Shown here piece by piece: positions 8,422 to 17,140 of a stretch of 64,000 nt of DNA. Source of the DNA: Arenibacter echinorum (GTDB lineage: Bacteria > Bacteroidota > Bacteroidia > Flavobacteriales > Flavobacteriaceae); the NCBI RefSeq assembly GCF_003259375.1, contig NZ_QLLN01000002.1, forward strand, positions 62,001 to 126,000, in the 5' to 3' direction. How positions within the stretch are numbered: the first letter of the stretch is position 1; each line of letters begins with the position of its first letter. A program made the translations under genes and the position numbers. The notes under the pieces are model-generated. The model saw nothing but the letters and a program-made list of their open reading frames with translations, was not told where the DNA came from and did no database searches.

Positions 8422-9423
8422 TTAATATATATTGTAAAAACTCTTTATTACCTCTTGTGCAGGTTTATTTTGGGGGGTAAATCGATTGTCATTTATTCCG
8501 CCGGCCTTTTCATGATCTATAAACCATTTCCAAACAAATCCGCCTGCAAACCAATCTTCTTTCCAAAATTCTTCAAAAATGGCCTTGGTTGCGTTCGTTT
8601 GGGCCTCAAGATTTACGTCGTCCTGGCTATGGTCTACCAACCAAGGCTTTTTGGCAGTATAATTATTGCTCCTATATCCGTATTCCGTGAAAATAATGGG
8701 TTTATTCTTGGCCACGGACAATGATCTTATTTTCTCCTTGTGTGGTTGCCAGCCCTTTCTTAATTGCTCCACGGTGGGAGTTTTCTCATCGCTCAGCGGA
8801 AAGTAGGCATCTATCCCAATAAAATCCAAATCTTCCCAAAACGGGGTTCTTCCATATTCGTCCCAATTGGCCGCATAGGTAAGTTTACCTTTATAAACAC
8901 TCCTGATCTTTTTGATCAGTTCCCTCCAGTATTCCGGCCTGTGACTAACAAATTGCTCCAACTCGGTCCCAATACAAAATGCATCCGCCTTTGTTTCCTG
9001 CGCTAGTGAAACATAAGCCATAATGAATTTCTGATAGGACTCCTCCAGAGCCCTCCAGTTTACTTCCGAATTCATTTTTAAATTACCTGTAAACGCGCCT
9101 CTAGAAATCCAAATCTGGGGTTTCAACATTACTTTTAAACCATTCACGTGCAAGATGTCAATATATTGTCTAGCCCCAGTCCTTGTTTCCCCGAACCATT
9201 GTCTTGAAGTGTCGAATATTATTTCTGGTGAGTCTGCATCCCTAATAAATCCAAAGGGCATAACTGCCGCGCATTTAGCGTTTACATTCCTAACAGCGTC
9301 TACATGTTCTTGAGCTACCTTATCCCTAGAGGCAACAAAACTTACGCCATTAAATTTCTCCATTGCCTGGCCACTACAACCAAGTTGCAACAGCAATAAG
9401 AAAAGAAGTCCTAATTTTTGCAT
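8422..9423 (-). CDS. GH113-like glycoside hydrolase lipoprotein
   Basis: A 333-residue protein with a lipoprotein signal ending LLLQLGC (Cys16), so anchored on a membrane facing the periplasm or outside. The rest is a TIM barrel of GH113 (beta-mannanase) type. The likely acid/base is in FCIGTELEQF (E154) and the nucleophile in IIFTEYGYRS (E247); WDEY, IGIDAYFPL and FVWKWF form substrate-site strands. GH113 enzymes act on beta-1,4-mannans, but the family is small and substrate assignment here is inference. It is divergent from trmB and has no SusC/SusD pair nearby, so it is not part of a classical PUL. Confidence 0.82.
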   Translation of the reverse strand: MQKLGLLFLLLLQLGCSGQAMEKFNGVSFVASRDKVAQEHVDAVRNVNAKCAAVMPFGFIRDADSPEIIFDTSRQWFGETRTGARQYIDILHVNGLKVMLKPQIWISRGAFTGNLKMNSEVNWRALEESYQKFIMAYVSLAQETKADAFCIGTELEQFVSHRPEYWRELIKKIRSVYKGKLTYAANWDEYGRTPFWEDLDFIGIDAYFPLSDEKTPTVEQLRKGWQPHKEKIRSLSVAKNKPIIFTEYGYRSNNYTAKKPWLVDHSQDDVNLEAQTNATKAIFEEFWKEDWFAGGFVWKWFIDHEKAGGINDNRFTPQNKPAQEVIKSFYNIY

Positions 9424-9593
9424 TTATATGGATTATAGCTCTAATTTACTTCTTTTCCTGTTCATTATAAAAATTAGCTGGTTAACTGGTGTTAAATGTT
9501 GGGCTCGACGTTTACAATTTATGCCTCCCCATTAATTACGGATAACATTAAACAACGAACGACCACTTCCTAAGAAACAAATTTAGATTTCAT

Positions 9594-9601
9594 TAGCTTT
9601 G
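9594..9601 (+). promoter_or_regulatory. Candidate -7 element (TAGCTTTG) for trmB
   Basis: TAGCTTTG matches the Bacteroidota -7 consensus TAnnTTTG and lies 26 bp before the GTG start of trmB. No clear TTTG-type -33 box is seen at the expected distance, so this is a motif match only. Confidence 0.4.
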
Positions 9602-9626
9602 CCAAAATTTAAATTATAAATCAACG

Positions 9627-10298
9627 GTGGGAAGTAAGAACAAGCTGAAGCGATTCAAGGAGAATGAAACTTTTAGAAATGTAATTCAACCCACTAGGGA
9701 AGAAATTACAAAGGGTTCGTTTTTACAAAAGGGAAAATGGAATGAATTTTTCGGCAATGACAATCCTTTGGTTTTGGAATTGGGCTGTGGCAAAGGCGAA
9801 TATACCATCGGGATGGCCAAGCAAAACAAAAATAAAAACTTTATTGGAATAGATATCAAGGGAGCCCGCTTTTGGCGAGGTGCCAAAACGGCCATTGAAG
9901 AGAATGTAACCAATGCTGCCTTTTTAAGAACCCAAATAGAACTAATTGACGGTCTTTTTGCCCCTGATGAAGTTTCCGAAATTTGGATTACCTTTCCAGA
10001 TCCCCAAATAAAATATAAACGTACCAAGCATAGACTTACCAACGATGTATTTTTGGAAAAGTATAAATTGATTTTAAAGGAAGATGGTACAGTAAATCTA
10101 AAGACCGATAGTGAATTTATGCATGGCTATACCTTGGGCCTTTTACATGGTAAAGGTTATGAAGTGCTCTATGCCAATCACGACATCTATAAAAACGAAG
10201 GTAGCCCCAAGGAGGTGTTGGAAATACAGACTTTCTATGAAAAACAGTATCTTGAAAAAGGAAAACCAATAACCTATATCAAATTTAGAATAAGGTAA
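9627..10298 (+). CDS. trmB: tRNA (guanine-N7-)-methyltransferase
   Basis: A 223-residue SAM methyltransferase that makes m7G46 in tRNA. The GTG start is chosen because the N-terminus GSKNKLKRFKENETF is the usual flavobacterial TrmB beginning. Visible motifs are LVLELGCGKGEYT (SAM motif I), FIGIDIKGARFWRG, IWITFPDPQIKYKRTKHRLT (the family-defining PDPW/K-like stretch, here PDPQ), and NLKTDSEFMHGY near the end. It is followed by the LysE-type gene after 3 bp, so the two may be one transcript. Confidence 0.92.
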   Translation: MGSKNKLKRFKENETFRNVIQPTREEITKGSFLQKGKWNEFFGNDNPLVLELGCGKGEYTIGMAKQNKNKNFIGIDIKGARFWRGAKTAIEENVTNAAFLRTQIELIDGLFAPDEVSEIWITFPDPQIKYKRTKHRLTNDVFLEKYKLILKEDGTVNLKTDSEFMHGYTLGLLHGKGYEVLYANHDIYKNEGSPKEVLEIQTFYEKQYLEKGKPITYIKFRIR

Positions 10299-10301
10299 AC
10301 C

Positions 10302-10931
10302 ATGGAGCATTTGCTTACCCTTTTTTTTGCTACCTTCTCAGCGGCCTTCATGGCTACGGTTCCTCCTGGCCTATTGAATATGAATGCCGCCAAGATAAGT
10401 GTGGAAAAGGGTAAGACCAATGGTATTATTTTTAGCCTGGGGGTGTCTACAATGATCATTATTCAGGCCTATATTTCTGTACTGATTTCCAAATTTCTGT
10501 TCAAAAATCCGGAGATCATAGACCTACTTTTAAAAATTGCCCTTATTGTCTTCGCTTTTTTTGCCATCTACTTCTTTGTTAAAGCCAAGAAAAAAAAGCT
10601 GAATCGACCTAAAATAGTCAAGGTAAGCAAGAAAAATAGTTTCTTTAAAGGAATATTATTGGCAGCATTAAATTTATTGACCATCCCTTATTACAGTGGA
10701 TTGAATGCCATGTGGAACGCTTCAGGATGGATACAATTCCAATTCCGTGATATAGCTACCTTTATACTGGCTGCAGGATGTGGCACTTTTACAGTACTCT
10801 ATTTGTACACGGTCTATTTTACCAAATTGGAAACCAAGAACAACAGGTTTTCAAAAAATTCCAATTATATCTTAAGTGCCTTAATGATGCTATTATTGGT
10901 GATTACCTTAATCCGTATTTTTTATACCTGA
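10302..10931 (+). CDS. LysE-family amino acid exporter-like membrane protein
   Basis: A 209-residue protein with about six transmembrane helices. The N-terminal ATVPPGLLNMNAAKISVEKGKTNG segment carries the PPG and the charged loop typical of LysE/RhtB exporters. A basic cytoplasmic loop (KAKKKKLNRPKIVK) precedes the second half, with NLLTIPYYSGLN. The family exports amino acids or related solutes; the substrate cannot be deduced. It starts 3 bp after trmB, and its TGA overlaps the next ATG (TGATG), indicating translational coupling. Confidence 0.82.
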   Translation: MEHLLTLFFATFSAAFMATVPPGLLNMNAAKISVEKGKTNGIIFSLGVSTMIIIQAYISVLISKFLFKNPEIIDLLLKIALIVFAFFAIYFFVKAKKKKLNRPKIVKVSKKNSFFKGILLAALNLLTIPYYSGLNAMWNASGWIQFQFRDIATFILAAGCGTFTVLYLYTVYFTKLETKNNRFSKNSNYILSALMMLLLVITLIRIFYT

Positions 10932-11275
10932 TGAAACCCGAAAATGAGAACTTCTTCGAAAAAGTATATGCAGTGGCCAGGCAAATACCATTTGGGCGGG
11001 TTACCTCCTATGGTGCCATTGCCAAATATTTAGGAACCGCCAGAAGTGCCAGAATGGTGGGCTGGGCCATGAACGGCGCCCATAAAATTGGAGATATCCC
11101 AGCGCATAGGGTAGTTAACAGAAAAGGGCTATTAACAGGGAAACATCATTTTGAAGGCACCAATTTGATGCAGCAGCTATTGGAAAATGAGGGAATAAAA
11201 GTCGTGGATAATCAAATAGTGGATTTTGAAAATCACTTTTGGGATCCCTGGCAGGAATTGAAGCAATTTTCTTGA
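10931..11275 (+). CDS. Alkyltransferase-like (MGMT family) protein lacking the catalytic Cys
   Basis: A 114-residue protein beginning at the ATG that overlaps the LysE stop (TGATG); a longer in-frame opening upstream overlaps the LysE gene and is less likely. It has the MGMT DNA-binding domain: PFGRVTSYGAIAKYLG (wing-helix), ARSARMVGWAMNGA, then IPAHRVVNRKG. In true O6-alkylguanine transferases that last motif is PCHRV; here it is P57-A58-H59-R60, so there is no alkyl-acceptor Cys. This fits the alkyltransferase-like (ATL) group, which binds alkylated DNA and hands it to excision repair. Confidence 0.85.
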   Translation: MKPENENFFEKVYAVARQIPFGRVTSYGAIAKYLGTARSARMVGWAMNGAHKIGDIPAHRVVNRKGLLTGKHHFEGTNLMQQLLENEGIKVVDNQIVDFENHFWDPWQELKQFS

Positions 11276-11378
11276 TTACAATTGCCGATAATATTGCATA
11301 AATCGCAACATATAGAGGATACTTATTGCCTTATTTTACTTTTCAATTACCTTCCTTCCTAATCTCGCTCCTAAGCCC

Positions 11379-11386
11379 TATCTTTG
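11379..11386 (+). promoter_or_regulatory. Candidate -7 element (TATCTTTG) for the mrp operon
   Basis: TATCTTTG fits TAnnTTTG and lies 46 bp before the mrp start, in the 157 bp gap after the alkyltransferase-like gene. No convincing -33 box is seen. Confidence 0.4.
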
Positions 11387-11432
11387 TAATTTAGAATCAG
11401 TTTTAATAATGACTGAATAAGAATGGTTTAGG

Positions 11433-12575
11433 ATGAAATTAGACAAGACAGACATACTTAAAGCCCTCGAAAACATCACTGTGCCCGGAGAAGGACAGAA
11501 TATGGTGGAGAGTGGCGCGGTTAAAAATATTATGGTTTTTGGGGACGAGGTAGTTGTTGATATTACCATTTCCAACCCTAGTTTACAGGCGAGAAAGAAA
11601 ACCGAAGTTGAAATTTTGAAGGTAATCCACGAGAAGGTATACAACAAGGCCAAGATTACCGTGAACGTAAAAGTGGATGCCCCCGCTGCCAAGCCCAAGG
11701 TTAATGAGATAAAAGGAAAACCAGTCCCAGGGATTAAAAATATTATTGCAGTCGCTTCCGGAAAAGGAGGGGTTGGAAAATCCACAGTTACAGCAAATTT
11801 GGCTGTAACCTTGGCCAAAATGGGGTTTAAAGTGGGTCTATTGGATGCAGACATTTATGGTCCATCCATGCCCATCATGTTCGACGTTGCCCAGGAAAAA
11901 CCATTGGCCGTAAATATTGAAGGGAAATCCAAAATGAAGCCCATAGAAAACTACGGCGTAAAACTCTTATCCATTGGCTTTTTCACCCAACCAAATCAGG
12001 CGGTAATCTGGAGAGGCCCTATGGCTGCCAAAGCACTCAATCAAATGATTTTCGACGCTCATTGGGGAGAGTTGGATTTTATGTTGCTGGATCTTCCTCC
12101 CGGAACAGGGGACATACATTTAAGCATTATGCAATCTTTACCAATTACCGGTGCTGTGGTAGTAAGTACCCCACAGGAAGTAGCCCTGGCAGATGCCCGT
12201 AAAGGTGTGGCCATGTTCCAGCAAGATTCTATAAATGTACCCGTGTTGGGAATAGTAGAAAATATGGCGTATTTTACACCAGAAGAATTGCCCAACAACA
12301 AATATTATATTTTTGGAAAAGAAGGTGCCAAGCATTTGTCAGAAGATTTAAATGTTCCTTTTTTGGGGGAGATACCTTTGGTACAAAGCATCAGGGAGGC
12401 CGGTGATATAGGAAGACCGGCGGCACTACAAACGGCAACCGCAATTGAGACCGCTTTTGAGGAAATTACAAAAAATGTAGTTCAGGAAGTGGTGGCCAGA
12501 AACAAAAGTTTACCTCCAACGGAGGCTATTAAAATAACTACAATGGCAGGTTGTTCGGCTGTTAAAAAGAAGTAA
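11433..12575 (+). CDS. mrp: Mrp/NBP35-type iron-sulfur carrier P-loop ATPase
   Basis: A 380-residue protein. An N-terminal DUF59/MIP18 domain (about 5-85, with ILKALENITVPGEGQN) is followed by the ParA-like ATPase: Walker A GKGGVGKS (110-117), GLLDADIYGPSMP, and LDLPPGTGD. The family carries and delivers Fe-S clusters. The usual CxxC after VENMAYF is missing: the segment reads FTPEELPNNKYYIFGKEG. One Cys remains at the C-terminus (MAGCSAVKKK). It is followed after 2 bp by a NifU-like gene that has its own CxxC, suggesting that the pair works together. Confidence 0.9.
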   Translation: MKLDKTDILKALENITVPGEGQNMVESGAVKNIMVFGDEVVVDITISNPSLQARKKTEVEILKVIHEKVYNKAKITVNVKVDAPAAKPKVNEIKGKPVPGIKNIIAVASGKGGVGKSTVTANLAVTLAKMGFKVGLLDADIYGPSMPIMFDVAQEKPLAVNIEGKSKMKPIENYGVKLLSIGFFTQPNQAVIWRGPMAAKALNQMIFDAHWGELDFMLLDLPPGTGDIHLSIMQSLPITGAVVVSTPQEVALADARKGVAMFQQDSINVPVLGIVENMAYFTPEELPNNKYYIFGKEGAKHLSEDLNVPFLGEIPLVQSIREAGDIGRPAALQTATAIETAFEEITKNVVQEVVARNKSLPPTEAIKITTMAGCSAVKKK

Positions 12576-12577
12576 CT

Positions 12578-12820
12578 ATGACATCGATTGAACTTAAAAA
12601 CAACGTTGAAAAGGCCTTGGATGAAATCCGTCCTTTTTTGCAAAGTGATGGAGGGGATATTTCCCTGATTTCCATAGACAATGATAATTCCGTTAAGGTA
12701 AAATTGGAAGGGGCCTGTGTAGGCTGTTCGGTAAATCAAATGACCCTAAAAAGTGGCGTGGAAATGACCATAAAAAAATATGCCCCACAAATACAAGAGG
12801 TCATAAATGTGGTCCAATAA
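12578..12820 (+). CDS. NifU-like (Nfu) iron-sulfur scaffold domain protein
   Basis: An 80-residue single-domain protein equal to the C-terminal NifU domain. It shows VEKALDEIRPFLQSDGGDISLISI and GACVGCSVNQMTLKSGVE, with the cluster-binding pair C47-x-x-C50. Such proteins bind a 4Fe-4S cluster between two subunits and pass it to target proteins. It starts 2 bp after mrp, so the two are almost certainly co-transcribed. Confidence 0.92.
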   Translation: MTSIELKNNVEKALDEIRPFLQSDGGDISLISIDNDNSVKVKLEGACVGCSVNQMTLKSGVEMTIKKYAPQIQEVINVVQ

Positions 12821-12857
12821 CCTGACTTTTATCATAAACTATTCTCAATACCTTTTT

Positions 12858-12865
12858 TAGCTTTG
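12858..12865 (+). promoter_or_regulatory. Candidate -7 element (TAGCTTTG) for the FNR-like gene
   Basis: TAGCTTTG, 24 bp before the reductase start and downstream of the NifU-like gene, suggests a promoter of its own. This is a motif match only. Confidence 0.35.
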
Positions 12866-12889
12866 TAGCTATTTTAAGTTCATTTTTCC

Positions 12890-13948
12890 ATGATTAAAAC
12901 AGATATTCTGATTATAGGTGCAGGCCCAACCGGTCTTTTTGCTGTTTTTGAAGCAGGCCTGTTACAGCTTAAATGCCACTTAATTGACGCATTACCGCAA
13001 GCAGGAGGGCAGTGTTCCGAAATTTACCCTAAAAAGCCTATTTACGATATTCCAGGATTTCCAGAAGTTTTGGCCGGGGATCTGGTCAATAATCTTATGG
13101 AACAGATAAAAGCATTCCAACCCGGATTTACTTTGGGGGAGCGCGCAAATACTATCGAAAAATTGGAAGATGGCACCTTTTTGGTAACTACCAATAAGGG
13201 CACGCAGCATAATGCCCCAATAGTGGCAATAGCCGGTGGCCTTGGAAGTTTTGAACCAAGAAAACCCTTGATAGACAGAATAAAGGATTATGAAGACAAG
13301 GGTGTTTCCTATTTTATAAAAGATCCCGAAGTATATCGCAATAAAAAAGTATTGATTGCCGGTGGAGGTGATTCTGCCCTGGATTGGAGTATCTTTTTAG
13401 CCGATGTTGCTTCGGAAGTAACTTTGGTACATAGAAGAAATGAGTTTAGAGGTGCTTTGGATTCTGTAGAGAAGGTGCAATCGTTAAAAAATCTTGGAAA
13501 AATAAACCTTATTACCCCAGCAGAAGTGGTGGGCCTAAAAGGATCAGGAAAATTAGAAGCAGTTGTAATCAACAAATCCGGGGATCAGGATGAAGAAATC
13601 ATCAAGGAAATAGACCACTTTATTCCCTTGTTCGGGCTGTCTCCCAAACTAGGACCTATAGCGGATTGGGGATTGGAAATTGAAAAGAATGCCATAAAAG
13701 TGGACACTTTCGACTATCAGACCAACATTCCAGGAATTTATGCCATTGGGGACGTAAATACCTATCCAGGAAAACTAAAATTGATCCTTTGCGGCTTTCA
13801 CGAGGCAACCCTAATGTGCCAAAGTGCCTACCAACGTATTTTCCCGGACAAAAAATATGTTATGAAATATACCACCGTAGGCGGTGTATCTGGTTTTGAT
13901 GGCAGCAAAAAAGAAGCTCCCAAGGCTGTAGTAAAGGCCATTGATTAA
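12890..13948 (+). CDS. Ferredoxin-NADP reductase, thioredoxin-reductase-like type
   Basis: A 352-residue flavoprotein. The FAD motif is IIGAGPTGLFA (G10-x-G-x-x-G), followed by DALPQAGGQCSEIYPKKPIYD. The NADPH motif is VLIAGGGDSALDW near residue 155, then VTLVHRRNEFRGA, and the C-terminal FAD contact is GIYAIGDVNTYPG. There is no redox-active CxxC between the domains, so it is not a thioredoxin reductase. It matches the FNR subgroup of this fold. A 2Fe-2S ferredoxin gene follows at 70 bp and is the natural partner. Confidence 0.88.
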   Translation: MIKTDILIIGAGPTGLFAVFEAGLLQLKCHLIDALPQAGGQCSEIYPKKPIYDIPGFPEVLAGDLVNNLMEQIKAFQPGFTLGERANTIEKLEDGTFLVTTNKGTQHNAPIVAIAGGLGSFEPRKPLIDRIKDYEDKGVSYFIKDPEVYRNKKVLIAGGGDSALDWSIFLADVASEVTLVHRRNEFRGALDSVEKVQSLKNLGKINLITPAEVVGLKGSGKLEAVVINKSGDQDEEIIKEIDHFIPLFGLSPKLGPIADWGLEIEKNAIKVDTFDYQTNIPGIYAIGDVNTYPGKLKLILCGFHEATLMCQSAYQRIFPDKKYVMKYTTVGGVSGFDGSKKEAPKAVVKAID

Positions 13949-13979
13949 AAAAAACCACCAAATCCTAAAGTAAATCCCT

Positions 13980-13987
13980 TAAATTTG
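13980..13987 (+). promoter_or_regulatory. Candidate -7 element (TAAATTTG) for ferredoxin
   Basis: TAAATTTG fits TAnnTTTG and lies 31 bp before the ferredoxin ATG, after the reductase stop. This is a motif match only. Confidence 0.35.
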
Positions 13988-14018
13988 CTGGCTATTAGCA
14001 AAAAAGAATATTTCTGGC

Positions 14019-14348
14019 ATGAGCGATGTTAAAATAAAAATTAAGGACAGGGATGGGGTTGTACACGAGGTAGACGCACCCACGGATATGAATATGAACC
14101 TTATGGAAATAGTTCGTTCCTACGAACTTGCCCCCGAGGGAACCATTGGAATATGTGGCGGTATGGCCATGTGTGCCTCCTGCCAGTGCTATATAGAATC
14201 TGACCACCAATTGCCCGAAATGTCGGATGATGAGGACGCCATGCTTGCCGAAGCTTTCAATGTAAAGGACAACAGCCGCCTAGGTTGCCAAATCCATATT
14301 ACAGAGGATTTGGAAGGCCTGGAAGTGGAGTTGGCTCCTGAGAGTTAA
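14019..14348 (+). CDS. 2Fe-2S ferredoxin (adrenodoxin type)
   Basis: A 109-residue electron-transfer protein. Cluster ligands are C46-x5-C52-x2-C55 in ICGGMAMCASCQCY, with the fourth Cys at C90 in SRLGCQI, exactly the adrenodoxin/ISC-type arrangement. The acidic patch SDDEDAML follows. It probably accepts electrons from the reductase just upstream and supplies Fe-S assembly or an unidentified oxygenase; no cytochrome P450 is present in the window. Confidence 0.93.
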   Translation: MSDVKIKIKDRDGVVHEVDAPTDMNMNLMEIVRSYELAPEGTIGICGGMAMCASCQCYIESDHQLPEMSDDEDAMLAEAFNVKDNSRLGCQIHITEDLEGLEVELAPES

Positions 14349-14410
14349 TTATTATAATGTATGTGCATCCCCGGGAATAGTATTCTCGGATCCCGCAACC
14401 CATTACATAT

Positions 14411-14433
14411 AGGGTGCTGACTAATAGCACCCT
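14411..14433. terminator. Hairpin between convergent ferredoxin and ABC exporter genes
   Basis: Eight-base arms AGGGTGCT and AGCACCCT enclose a 7-nt loop, between two genes that converge. No T-run follows on either strand, so termination is plausible but not shown. Confidence 0.4.
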
Positions 14434-14464
14434 CATATCAACTCAGGTCTTAAGCAAATCGAAT

Positions 14465-16201
14465 TTAAATCCTCGCCTGATAGGTAAATAAGTTAAAGTA
14501 ACGTCCTTCTTTTGCAATAAGCTCATCATGAGTCCCTTTTTCTGCAATACGACCATTTTCTATTACCAGTATTTGATTGGCCTTCCTAATGGTGCTCAAT
14601 CTGTGGGCGATAACAAAAGTAGTCCTTCCTTCGGTTAGGGTGGCCAAACTTTTTTGAATCAGGGCTTCACTTTCCGTATCCAGATTGGAAGTAGCTTCGT
14701 CCAAAATCAGAATTTTTGGATTGGCCAAAACGGCCCTAGCAATAGCAATACGTTGCCGCTGTCCGCCGGAAAGCTTCACTCCACGTTCCCCGATCAGGGT
14801 GTCCAATCCTTTTTCAAACCTATCTGTAAACTCATCAACATAAGCTGCCTTAACAGCTTTTATCAATTCATCCTCAGTAGCATTTGGTCTTGGGAACATT
14901 ATATTTTCCCTTATGGTACCTTCAAACAAAAACTCATCCTGCAAAACAACTCCCAAGTTTCGGCGAAAGCTGCTCAGATCAACTTTAGAAAGATCCTGAC
15001 CATCAACGGTAATGGCCCCGGAAAGGGGATTTAGAAAGGTTGCCGCCAAACCGGCTATGGTAGATTTCCCTGAACCGGAACTACCCACTAGAGCTACCAC
15101 ATTGCCCGACTTCACTTCAAAACTAACGTTGTGCAATACGTCCTTATCCTCTTCATAGGCGAAGGAAACATCATTAAAGGCTATATCCCCTTTTATTTTT
15201 TCCAGAACAATTGTTCTTTCCTCCTCATTGGCTTCCGGTATCATATTCATTAGTTCTTCCGTACGGTCCAGACCTGCAAGTGCCTCTGTAAGTTGACTCC
15301 CAATGTTGCTCATTTGTACAATTGGTGCAATCATGATGCCCAAGACGAAGGTGAAGGACAAAAAATCCCCAAGGCTCAAGCCTTCGTACATTATTTTATA
15401 CCCCCCAATTCCCATAATTCCAGTAGTGGCAATACCAATTAAGAAAGTGGCAGAACTTGTCATAAAAGCAGTTGCCGTAAGGCTCTTTTTTACATTTTGA
15501 AACAACAGTTCCACCCCGCTCTCAAAAACCTTGGTCTCCTGCTCCTCAGCGTTAAAGCCTTTGATAACCCTAATTCCACTTAAGGTTTCTGTAAGCCTCC
15601 CCGTAACCTCTGCATTTATTTTTCCCCTATTTCTAAAAATTGGTCTAATAACCTTAAAAGCCTTTAAGGCTATAAAGGCAAAAATGGCTAAAGGAATAAA
15701 GGTAAAGAAGGTCATAGACGGGCTTATCCACAACATGTAAATCAAGGCACCTATGGCCGTAATGCTTCCCCCTACCAATTGTACCAATCCTGTGCCAATT
15801 AGGTTTCTTACCCCTTCCACGTCCGACATTATTCGGGAGACCAAAGCCCCTGATTTTGCATTATCAAAAAAACGGATCGGGAGCGAAAGCACTTTCTTTT
15901 GTACCTGTGCCCTTAGTTCCGAGATAAGATATTGTGCCTGTACGCTCAATATTTTTGTCAACAAAAAAGAAGTTACTGCACGTACCAAAATAGATAGTAT
16001 TACCACACCTACCAATATTTTGAGCATGTCCATATCCTTGTTGGGAATAACGTCATCCATAAAATATTTTAGGGAAATAGGACCTACAAAATTTGCTGCA
16101 TTGCTTATGACGATCAAGAACAGACCTATAAAAACCAAATTGCGCCGAGGCCAAATTATTGTTTTAAAGGCGGTAAGAATACTAACTTTTTTATTGGACA
16201 T
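14465..16201 (-). CDS. ABC exporter, MsbA-like half transporter (TMD-NBD fusion)
   Basis: A 578-residue inner-membrane protein. Six transmembrane helices occupy about residues 20-310. The nucleotide-binding domain has Walker A GSSGSGKST (373-381), the signature LSGGQRQRIAIARA, Walker B ILILDEATSNLD, and the switch VIAHRLST. Length and order are those of homodimeric type IV exporters of the MsbA/LmrA class. The substrate (lipid, drug or peptide) cannot be assigned. It stands as a single gene. Confidence 0.92.
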   Translation of the reverse strand: MSNKKVSILTAFKTIIWPRRNLVFIGLFLIVISNAANFVGPISLKYFMDDVIPNKDMDMLKILVGVVILSILVRAVTSFLLTKILSVQAQYLISELRAQVQKKVLSLPIRFFDNAKSGALVSRIMSDVEGVRNLIGTGLVQLVGGSITAIGALIYMLWISPSMTFFTFIPLAIFAFIALKAFKVIRPIFRNRGKINAEVTGRLTETLSGIRVIKGFNAEEQETKVFESGVELLFQNVKKSLTATAFMTSSATFLIGIATTGIMGIGGYKIMYEGLSLGDFLSFTFVLGIMIAPIVQMSNIGSQLTEALAGLDRTEELMNMIPEANEEERTIVLEKIKGDIAFNDVSFAYEEDKDVLHNVSFEVKSGNVVALVGSSGSGKSTIAGLAATFLNPLSGAITVDGQDLSKVDLSSFRRNLGVVLQDEFLFEGTIRENIMFPRPNATEDELIKAVKAAYVDEFTDRFEKGLDTLIGERGVKLSGGQRQRIAIARAVLANPKILILDEATSNLDTESEALIQKSLATLTEGRTTFVIAHRLSTIRKANQILVIENGRIAEKGTHDELIAKEGRYFNLFTYQARI

Positions 16202-16375
16202 TATGAATTATATTTTGATTGAGGGGATTTGTAAGGTATAAATGTAATTAAAGTTATTGGTAGGCGAACCATGAAAACTTTCTCTGTTGCTACTTTATTA
16301 TAGCCAACAGCTAACATTAAAAAAGGAAAAATAATCTAAGATTTGTTCACAAATCCGAATAAAAGGAAATTATCA

Positions 16376-17137
16376 TTAATCAAAAACAGGAAGTACTACC
16401 GGATATAATTCATCTACGAATCGCTTATACGCCTCCCCGGAAGGATGTAGGCCATCCCCTGCTACTAAATCGGGATTGGACAATCCATTTCGTGTTATAT
16501 CGGTAATATTTACGAAGGGCACACCGTTCTGCAAAGCCGTGGCTTCTGCAAAGGCATTGTATTCATCAATTTCCTTGGAAATTTTATCAGAATTCCTACC
16601 TTCTCCAAAAGGGGTATACGCATAATCTGGAATTGAAATTACAACAACATTTTTGGGATTGCCGTAAGCCAATACAATGGCCCGTTCCAAAAGTTGGGGA
16701 AACTCCTTGGTGTATATTCTAAACGGTTTGCCTTGATATTGATTATTAACCCCAATTAAAAGGGTTACCAAGTCATAGGAAGGCAACAAGGTTCCCCTAT
16801 TTATTGCATCCATTAAATTATCTGTGCGCCATCCTGTAACGGCTATTATTTCGGTATTGACCGCTACTTTTAAACCCTGTTCCAATCTATCCTTTAGTTG
16901 GATTGGAAAGCTTTCTGCACTGGTAACGCTTGCACCAATGGTATAACTATCCCCCAAGGCCAAATAATTATATGTTCCTGTTTCGTTTAAATGTGGTCCA
17001 GCCAATTCATTGGAAATGGTCGAAGGCGGCTCCGCTTCCAAAATATTGTCCATGGAAGGTTCAATTGAGGGCAACTCCCTTTCTTGGGAACATCCGAAGA
17101 AAACAATTGCAATAACAAATAACAATGATAACCGCAT
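16376..17137 (-). CDS. SGNH/GDSL-hydrolase lipoprotein
   Basis: A 253-residue lipoprotein from the ATG at 17137 (a TTG one codon earlier is also open). The signal ends VFFGC with Cys16. The hydrolase core shows block I YLALGDSYTIGASV (nucleophile Ser64), block III LLIGVNNQYQG (Asn), and block V AGDGLHPSG (Asp-x-x-His). It is therefore an active-looking esterase or deacetylase, probably at the cell surface. The substrate may be an acetylated glycan, by analogy; nothing nearby fixes it. Confidence 0.85.
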   Translation of the reverse strand: MRLSLLFVIAIVFFGCSQERELPSIEPSMDNILEAEPPSTISNELAGPHLNETGTYNYLALGDSYTIGASVTSAESFPIQLKDRLEQGLKVAVNTEIIAVTGWRTDNLMDAINRGTLLPSYDLVTLLIGVNNQYQGKPFRIYTKEFPQLLERAIVLAYGNPKNVVVISIPDYAYTPFGEGRNSDKISKEIDEYNAFAEATALQNGVPFVNITDITRNGLSNPDLVAGDGLHPSGEAYKRFVDELYPVVLPVFD

Positions 17138-17140
17138 CAA

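Noticed and set aside
15753-16241. Long open frames opposite the ABC exporter, and similar ones opposite other genes (for example 19292-19768 and 22894-23385)
   Set aside because: They lie wholly inside well-supported genes on the other strand and show no domain pattern; they are shadows caused by codon bias.
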